Shown: positions 57,299 through 64,000 of the stretch, piece after piece
Layout of the letters: the number at the start of each line of letters is the position of its first letter
Numbering within the stretch: position 1 is the first letter of the stretch
DNA from: Gnetum montanum
Lineage: Eukaryota > Streptophyta > Gnetopsida > Gnetales > Gnetaceae
DNA: 64,000 nucleotides
Direction: 5' to 3'
Assembly (NCBI GenBank): GCA_015680685.1
Contig: MNCI01002303.1
Location: 1 to 64,000 of the forward strand
Notes under the pieces: model-generated
What the model saw: the letters and a program-made list of their open reading frames with translations, nothing else
Told to the model about the DNA's origin: nothing
Databases searched by the model: none
Program-made: the position numbers and the translations under genes

Positions 57299-57369
57299 AT
57301 AAAGGCTTGGATGTCATTTATGTATGAGTGTTCACCACAATGGTCATGAACACTAATGTTGTAATATGT

Positions 57370-58182
57370 TGATGAGTGGAAAGGTACCCCTACACTCAAC
57401 CATACGAATACGAGTGTTACATGCATGATCTGGTCAAACTCCGCAGACGGACTAGTTGTGGAATCTAGACAGTTGGCCTTAGGTTGCAGTTAGTTGTCTT
57501 TCCACATGGACTAGTGTTAACTTTGTCACGTATGATTTAGTCTAGAGTGAGGTGTATGATGGGTTTCTAATCTAACGCTACTCTTGAAGGCAAGGAAAGA
57601 TAATATTAACTAAGCTAGGAAAGAAAGGGTGAGAGAGAATCTAAGCTAGCCTAAGTGCGATGAGCATCTATTCCTCGATCATTCGTACACATCTTGGACT
57701 TCATGCATGACTACCACTAGGATTACTAAGTACAAATCCTAGGTATGCCATTGGGTTACCAAGTAGTCATACTTAAATGCTCGTAATCAAGTCATACTCA
57801 TTCCGCGTTTAATAGGAGTTTAAGGGTGAGAAGAGATTAACTAGGAAAGCAGTAAATAACAATTTATTAAATAATTAAGCTAAGTGAATGTTGCAATGAT
57901 GAAGTAATCTTGATCTTTATTTCTGGTCATGTGCCTGTCCAAGTATGTCACACTCAAATAAAGGATGTCGTACAATTACAATCACCACACTGTAGGCATA
58001 CACTGGGAGGAAAAGGGAGAGAAAGAAATTAAAACACTTAAACTAAACCTGACTATCTTTCTAATTCACTAATACCTAACTAATCTATCTACCTCTTATT
58101 TATAGATGAGTAGATAGGCTGCGATATGGCATATGCGATATCATGGCTATGATATCGCAATCACCCATATGATGACTCATCA
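57370..58182 (-). repeat. 3' LTR of element D
   Basis: TGATGAGTGG to ATGACTCATCA. It is nearer in sequence to the solo LTR at 16088 than to the LTRs of B and C, so the family has at least two sub-groups here. Confidence 0.9.
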
Positions 58183-58195
58183 TACCCCCATGACT
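58183..58195 (-). other. polypurine tract of element D
   Basis: Minus strand TAGTCATGGGGGTA adjoins the LTR, as in element B. Confidence 0.75.
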
Positions 58196-58574
58196 AAATG
58201 AAAGCTTGTCCTCGAGTTATAGTGATTACATAGTGGATAGGTATGGGATTATTGGATGGTGAAAATGGGATTATGTCGTAGTGTGGAATAAAAATAAAAT
58301 AAAAACACAACACAAAGAATGTGCTACAACTAAAAAATTTGGTGGAACTCATGTAGTTCTAGGTGGAAGTGGTTCCTCCATTGGTACTTTCCCTTTGTCT
58401 TGTGCTCTAGGTTTTGAGACTTGATGGCGTTGGAGTATGGCTTGGAGCTTCTCCTTTTCAGTCCATGGGTCTTATGCCATATATGTTAATTTTATGATGT
58501 TTGAAAGAGTCAGCACTTCCCATAGATAGGGTCAAAAACATTTGATTAGCCTTGACATACCAAGTCGCAAATAC

Positions 58575-59949
58575 CTATCTTTCCTCTTCGTAGGCTTTGT
58601 CTTTGTCTCTATACTCTTGAAAATCTACAAGCCATCGAGCCAAATATGTTGTGACACCATTTTGGCCTTGGTAGATTGCCTTCATCACCTCAAGTTCAGA
58701 ATTTGCGATCTCCAATTTTTCCAATAACTTCTTGTGTTCTGCAAATGTTTCTTTGTATTTGACATAGGTGGTTGCTACCTGGTGTTTGAGCTCTATCCTT
58801 GGGAACCCTATTGTTAACATGGCAAGGTTGGCATATCGCAGGTCTGCCAACTCCATGTATTCTGTCAGATCCTGAATCTGCAGGTCCCAATTCTTAACTT
58901 CCTCTTGGTGGGCAAAGGCATATGTGTCCAATATGGCCCGCCAGTCAGTGTGTTGAGCATTGATAGTGTTGATGTGGGCCTTGGCCATATGGATCTCCTT
59001 TTCAAGGATCTATTTGTACATCCCCACTTGGTCTCAGAAGTGCTCCTTAAGCTTTTCATGCCGTTTAGCCTCATTTTGCCATGTGCTTATTTCAATAGCT
59101 ATCTTTTGATGAATTACACGTACCTCCTCCATTGAGAGGGTTCTATTTTTCTTGGCTAAACAACTTATGTCTTGGTTGACCTGGATAAATTGTTCTCGCA
59201 ACTAATGAAAGTGTTCTTCGAGAACATTCTTTTGCTTCTCCACAGAGGTTAACAAAAGGTTGTTAGCAACAAGATGTTTATTTTCCTCTTGTAAGACGTT
59301 GAGTACCTTAAGATGTGCATGAGTTTGCGCCTGTGCTATAGAGGCATCCCAAACAACCTTCTCTTTTTCTTCTACCACCCTTTTATTCTTTGTCAATAGT
59401 TTATTAAGTTTCTTAGTTCTGAAAGTGTCTAGCTGGTTCTGAGCAACCTTTGGCCCTATATTTGAAAGGTTTAATACTTCTAAAATGGCTTGAACAGAGA
59501 AATCAACAGTCACACCACAAATGTTAACCGTGGTGCCTTCCTCTTTATTGTGCCAAAATTGGTATGTTTCCCCTAAGTACCAAACACCGCTTTCAAAGAG
59601 GGTAGGCCATAATGGGGACCCTTTGAGGTGATCCCTAACAGCCTCTAGAGAAAATTCTACGAAAGGTCCAAAGTTTAATTCCATGATTACTATAGTGAAT
59701 ATGGACCTTTCATGGATGGTCTGAACACAATCCTGAGGTAATGTGAGATATTGTCCTTGTTCAGATGCTACAACAGCTCTTCCTTCCACCTGCCTTGATT
59801 GTATAGTGGCAGGGTCTTCTTGGTGGATACTAAATGATTGTTCCTCCTAATCTATATGTTGTTCAACAAGAACTTGCCCTTCTGCTTATCCTAGGTTGTT
59901 TACTTCCACCTTGAGTAGGACCTTCCTGGTGTCCACGTTTTGGGGCCAT
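58575..59949 (-). pseudogene. long 3' ORF of element D: coiled-coil protein
   Basis: About 458 codons from ATG at 59949 (MAPKRGHQEG) to the stop at 58575. Layout: a basic N-terminus; an acidic linker; a folded segment (about residues 90-180) with EAVRDHLKGSPLWPTLFESG and ICGVTVDFSVQAILEVLNLS, which resembles the 'putative plant transposon protein' domain of other plant retroelement ORFs; then long heptad-rich helices (EEKEKVVWDASIAQAQTHAH onward) to the end. No signal peptide or membrane segment, so not envelope-like. One frameshift near 59880 and four or more stops. The ATG follows an acceptor-like sequence with a branch-point match, suggesting expression from a spliced RNA. Function unknown. 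Confidence 0.6.
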
Positions 59950-59978
59950 CTACAATCACACAGGGTCAAGCGTTAGTA
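59950..59978 (-). promoter_or_regulatory. predicted splice acceptor of the 3' ORF of D
   Basis: On the minus strand TTACTAACGC (branch-point consensus TACTAAC, 59978-59972) lies 23 nt upstream of TGATTGTAG, whose AG is followed directly by ATG. This layout is that of a plant intron end. Confidence 0.5.
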
Positions 59979-62008
59979 AGGTTGTTTTTGAAGTTAAGTT
60001 ATACCTTACTGCTTACCTTAATTAATGATCTTATTTTATCTCCATGTGTTATTGCCTGAAAGATTGTAGTAATGAGTCCATTTTACTTAGGTGGTTTCTA
60101 ATTTTAATTTCTTGGTGTACGTAAGGGATTAAATGATTTTTTGGCACATTTTATTCTTAATTTACAACTAATTACCCTTAATAATGTCCTTTGGGCGATG
60201 ATAAATTCCAAAAAAGTTGGGTGCTATTCAGTAGGTGTCCCTCCCCCACGACTAAGCTGAACACTTCGGGTTTAAGTAGGTTTATACGGAATTAAAATCN
60301 NNNNNNNNNNNNNNNNNNNNNNNNNNNNNNNNNNNNNNNNNNNNNNNNNNNNNNNNNNNNNNNNNNNNNNNNNNNNNNNNNNNNNNNNNNNNNNNNNNNN
60401 NNNNNNNNNNNNNNNNNNNNNNNNNNNNNNNNNNNNNNNNNNNNNNNNNNNNNNNNNNNNNNNNNNNNNNNNNNNNNNNNNNNNNNNNNNNNNNNNNNNN
60501 NNNNNNNNNNNNNNNGGGTGGTAGAGAAAAAGGCTATGTGATGGTACATAGGAACGTTGATTCAGAGGGATAATAATAATAGGGAAAGAATGTTATGAAA
60601 AATATATTGAGGGTAAGAAATGGTGTGTGTGAGCTATGTCATAAGTGAAAATTACAAAAGATTACACAAGTGGATCCTCCCCAAAGCAGGTTCCAACCTA
60701 TGATGCCCTTGTGTAACCACACTTAGAGTGTTTGTGGGTACTAGAAGGGTTACATGTAATACGCACTGATTTCACAAAACACACACATGTAAATATCACT
60801 AGAATGAGGTAAGAATTCTACGTTACACATGACATGAGCTACATTTACACGAATAGTGAGATGAAACGAACTATAAAAGGGATCGTAGAGATTGGGACAT
60901 GAGGTAATAGACCCAGGGCATAGTGAATCCTGCATGTAAAGCATGATTAACGTGTCATTAACCTGTCATTCCAAGATCAGGACCAAGTCCATTCCTCTAA
61001 TCAGTGACATCACATTGTTTTATCCCATGACGAGAAACTATGAGAGTACCATAACAACAAGGTGTACGGTTACTTGACATTTTATTCAAGGGAGGAGTGA
61101 TTTTTGTTTTGTGGCATGTCCTTTTTTTTTCTTTTGAATGAATGAATCCTAAGAAGTTGCCAACCTTCAGGCATGGGTGCATGTCTTTTCAGTGGGACCC
61201 CCTAGAACACCATTGGATTTTTTAGTGCCCTTTTGATTACTCTTACTCCCATTTTTCGTTAGATCTACAAGGATCTTAGTATGACCATGTTGCATGATAA
61301 CTCCCATAGGCGTCACCAAAGAGAATCCAAAAGTCCCCTTGATGTCACACCCTAATCATTCCCTCTTGGTCCATCGTTTTTCATTCTAGGTACAATGAAT
61401 ACAAAATTAATTTTAAGTTTTAAAAGATGTCAAGAATATCACTGTACCCTCGAACAAAACCTCTTATTTGGAGAATGGATGAGTGGGTGTAATGGGCTCA
61501 TTGTCCACATAATTGATCACTCGAAACTCGATAACATAGAACACACCTCAACCAATGATCCACATGAGTGTTTTATTCATAGAAGAGATTACTTACAAAA
61601 ACATAAAAAGACAAAAAGATAAAACAAGAAAGTTGAAAAATGAAAAACTGGAAAACAAAAAGTTGTAAAATTAAAGAAAATGAAAAAAAAAAGTTATTAA
61701 TCCTACTTGTTACTAGAATGGGGGGTATCCCCCATAACTAAACTTTTGAGGATGGCAAGGATTAATAAATGGAAAATGAGGATCCTTGCATGTTGGAAAT
61801 ATTCAGACTAGGTCATATTTACCCCATTGGGGTCCACACACTTGATTATAGTAAGCATAGTGGGGCACTTTATAAGATATGATTCCGGGGTCACGAGTTG
61901 ACCCACTATGATGTTTGTGACCATTAGATGATATGCAAGGATCAGGATGTTTCCTTCCATGGCTGGGTTCATTAGGTCGTATGGTTGTTGCAGTGTTTGT
62001 TGGCGGTC
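59979..62008 (-). other. noncoding middle of element D, with a gap
   Basis: AT-rich. The part at 60640-61400 is homologous to the 3' noncoding regions of B and C, so the 3' ORF lies downstream of that conserved block. N run at 60300-60515. No pol homology was seen. Confidence 0.55.
60300..60515. other. assembly gap (216 N)
   Basis: Run of N within element D. The ORF reported across it is an artefact. Confidence 0.95.
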
Positions 62009-63695
62009 CTAATGAAGTAACATGAGGTGTTGGGTTTGAAGGTAAGGATGCATCACAGGGTTGGACTTGTGCGGAAGTGGATGATGTAGTGGCCTCAGAA
62101 TTGTGTTGTCCCTTATTAGGGTCATTTCTAAAGAAGGGACACCTTCGATGTTGCTGAGGTCTCTCACTGCTATTGACAATATTAGCACAAGTGACGTTCG
62201 AAGGTTGTTGCTATGGTGTAGACACCTTAGGAATAGTTTGTGGCGATGTAGAAGGGAAAGGATGAGAATGTTGAAAATGAGGAGAAGTGTAGGATACACA
62301 AGGTGGTAGTTGTGTTGAAGACATGGGTTGATAGTATTGAGGAGAATGGTATTGTGGTGAGATAGGGTATGTTGGCCCAGTTGGAGAAATAGGGTATTGG
62401 ACTAGGTAAGCGTTTGGATTCAGATGATATGAAGGGTGTCTCCAGTCTAAGGGTGGCATCCCCCATGACTGGGATTGTTGCCACTGTGATTGAACATAGT
62501 ATCTCTGTATGAACTTTGGATGTAACATGTTTTCCCAATGCTCATATACATGTAATAATATTGGGCATTGGCCCTTGGGATGATAGTATAGGCATATGTT
62601 ACATTCATATGTGTGATTGGTAGTTGAGCTCTTATTTTCCTTATCCCTTCGTTCTGATTGTCTACCAATACTTTGTCCTACTTTTCGGGTTGTCAAAACT
62701 CTATCCCCAATAATATCGATATATTCTTCACACTTTTTATACATCCATTCCAACATCTTATTGATCTTTGCCTCGACTTCTTCTAATGCTTGTTGTATTG
62801 GAAAAGATGATTCTTTCTCCTTGTGATAGGTTGATTTCTCCTTTTTATGATCATGGACCTTTGTTATGTTGAGATTTTGGTCCTGTTGATGTTTTTCAAC
62901 ACTCTCCCATATAGCCAATTCTCCTTCCTCTTTTGCTACCTGCTTAATAAGCTCTTGGACTTGATGGGTTCGTAGTTCGTATAGTTGACCTTGGGCATAC
63001 ATCCCTAGGGTTTCTCTTATTGCATTATGAAGCCCATAAATGATATGGTACATTAGCCTTTCTTCGGAAAACCCATGGCCTAGACAGTTGTTTGACAGTG
63101 CATAATATCTTTCTAAGGCCATGTTCAAGGGTTCATGTTGTGCTTGTTTCCATCCTTGGATTTGTTTCCTCAAGGCTGACACTCTTGCATAGTTTTGATA
63201 TCTCTCATTAAAAAGTTCTACCATTGTTGGCCAACGTCATATTGAATTTGGTTTTAATGATCTATACCATACTTTTGCTTGGCCAACGAGTGTCATAGGG
63301 AAGAGCTTGAGTTTTTGCCAACTGTTATCAATGTGGTTCCATATACAAGCATCATAGAAGGCTTGTAAATGTTAATGCGGATCTAAGTCATACCCTCCTG
63401 AGAAATTAGGGAATTTGTTTAAATTGAGCATGGGTAGACGGCTCTCTTTACAATGCCTATGAGAGATTTGAACAACCTCTTGTATTTGTGTTAGGCTTGT
63501 AGTGGGCAGTAGGGGTTCATTGTCATTGGGTAAGTTAGACTTTCGTGTGTTGGGATGACGTTGCTTCTGTTTATGTTTATACGAAACCCCCACCTTAGGT
63601 TGCATACTCCAATCTTCATTGTCATATAGTTCATTGGTTCTCCGATGAACTTCCTCACTAGGTGTGGCATTAACGTAGTCTTGTAGGAGAGCCAT
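62009..63695 (-). pseudogene. gag of element D
   Basis: Starts at 63695 with MALLQDYVNATPSEEVHRRT. Basic N-terminal region, then the gag core (LNKFPNFSGGYDLDPH, and after a stop ELFNERYQNYARVSALRKQI, CLGHGFSEERLMYHI and RETLGMYAQGQLYEL), a coiled segment, and a knuckle CNICLYYHPKGQC with spacing CX2CX3HX4C. A long Pro/Ser/Tyr/Gln-rich tail follows. Most of it (337 codons) is open. Two stops lie between the two halves near 63225-63375. Confidence 0.8.
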
Positions 63696-63816
63696 GGTTA
63701 TGAAGTTGTGTGTGAATTTATGTGTGACTTTTTATAATTATTTCTCTCTAAAAGATATATCATTAATTTCTATACAACAACCTTGTATGATATAACTAAT
63801 CTAGATAACTAGCATC

Positions 63817-63836
63817 ATCCTCAGCAATGGTGCCAA
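63817..63836 (-). other. primer-binding site of element D
   Basis: On the minus strand TTGGCACCATTGCTGAGGAT directly follows the LTR; it aligns with the sites of B and C. Confidence 0.8.
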
Positions 63837-64000
63837 TGATGAGTGGTGAGGTACCCCTACACTCAATCATCTGAATATGAGCATTACACGCACGATCCGG
63901 TCGAACTCCGTAGATGGACTAGTTGTGGCATTTAGACAATTGGCCTTAGGTCGCAATTTGCTGTCTTCCCACCTAGACTAGTATTAACTTTGTCACGTAT
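63837..64000 (-). repeat. 5' LTR of element D (partial)
   Basis: Starts TGATGAGTGG and matches the first part of 57370-58182; it continues beyond the window. Confidence 0.85.

Larger units (their letters stand above)
41281..64000 (+). mobile_element. Ty3/gypsy retrotransposon C, carrying nested elements B and D
   Basis: The own sequence is 41281-45698, 52745-57369 and presumably more beyond the window. Order: 5' LTR (41281-42180), primer-binding site, gag, protease, [element B], RT, RNase H, integrase, long 3' region with a short 3' ORF, [element D]. Its 3' LTR is expected right of element D. Protease-RT-RNase H-integrase is the Ty3/gypsy order, and the primer site resembles that of Athila/Tat-type plant elements. 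Many stops and a ruined RT active site make it inactive. Confidence 0.9.
57370..64000 (-). mobile_element. element D: pol-deficient relative of C with a long 3' ORF (partial)
   Basis: Minus-strand element inserted in the 3' region of C. The 3' LTR is 57370-58182, the polypurine tract 58183-58195, the 3' ORF 58575-59949, a noncoding block about 59990-61700, gag down from 63695, a primer site 63817-63836, and a 5' LTR from 63837 past the window. No RT, RNase H or integrase is seen, although a gap of 216 N lies at 60300-60515. The left flank is TATGT; the right one is outside. Confidence 0.85.

Noticed and set aside
58575-59949. Envelope-like gene of element D
   Set aside because: The position fits, but there is no signal peptide, membrane anchor or cysteine pattern; the protein is mainly a soluble coiled coil.

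Overview
The window reads as a transposon-rich plant nuclear genome. Its one host gene is a leucine-rich-repeat receptor kinase of the type with an LRR ectodomain, a malectin-like domain, one membrane segment and a kinase domain (LRR-VIII-2 group, as in the Arabidopsis At1g53430/At1g56130 relatives). It is spread over more than 35 kb by long introns. AT-rich introns of this length packed with LTR elements and LINEs fit a large-genome seed plant, perhaps a gymnosperm; the species cannot be named from the sequence.

Layout. (1) 1-4342: minus-strand, RT-less Ty3/gypsy-like element (copy A: gag, protease, integrase C-terminus only), cut on the left by the end of another LTR. (2) 4995-40251: the receptor kinase on the plus strand. 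I can place 22 exons, many of them 72-nt LRR exons in identical phase. Stop codons, frameshifts, one lost splice donor and altered kinase catalytic residues make it a decayed pseudogene. Its introns hold a solo LTR (8434-10148), a GC-rich LINE (about 11690-19135) that itself contains a solo LTR (16088-16964), an RTE/LINE-type fragment (19760-20152) and several tRNA-like SINE heads. A complete copy of the RT-less element (copy A', 32152-39176, target duplication CAGTG) sits exactly on the acceptor of the exon encoding GYLAPEYA.

(3) 40870 to the end: a nested retrotransposon cluster. After an RTE fragment comes element C (plus strand, from 41281, running past the window), a Ty3/gypsy element with gag, protease, RT, RNase H and integrase, all disabled. 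Element B (minus, 45699-52744, target duplication ATTAT) lies between the protease and RT of C. B is a relative of C that lacks RT and integrase. Element D (minus, from 57370) lies in the 3' untranslated part of C; it also lacks pol, but carries a long 3' ORF encoding a coiled-coil protein.

The most interesting observation is this 3' ORF. In B, C and D an ATG near the 3' end is directly preceded by a splice-acceptor-like sequence; in D there is also a TACTAAC branch-point match 23 nt upstream. Only D keeps a long reading frame (about 458 codons, broken by a few stops). This suggests a spliced accessory 3' gene in the family, not resembling an envelope. Two gaps (N) lie at 35180-35430 and 60300-60515.
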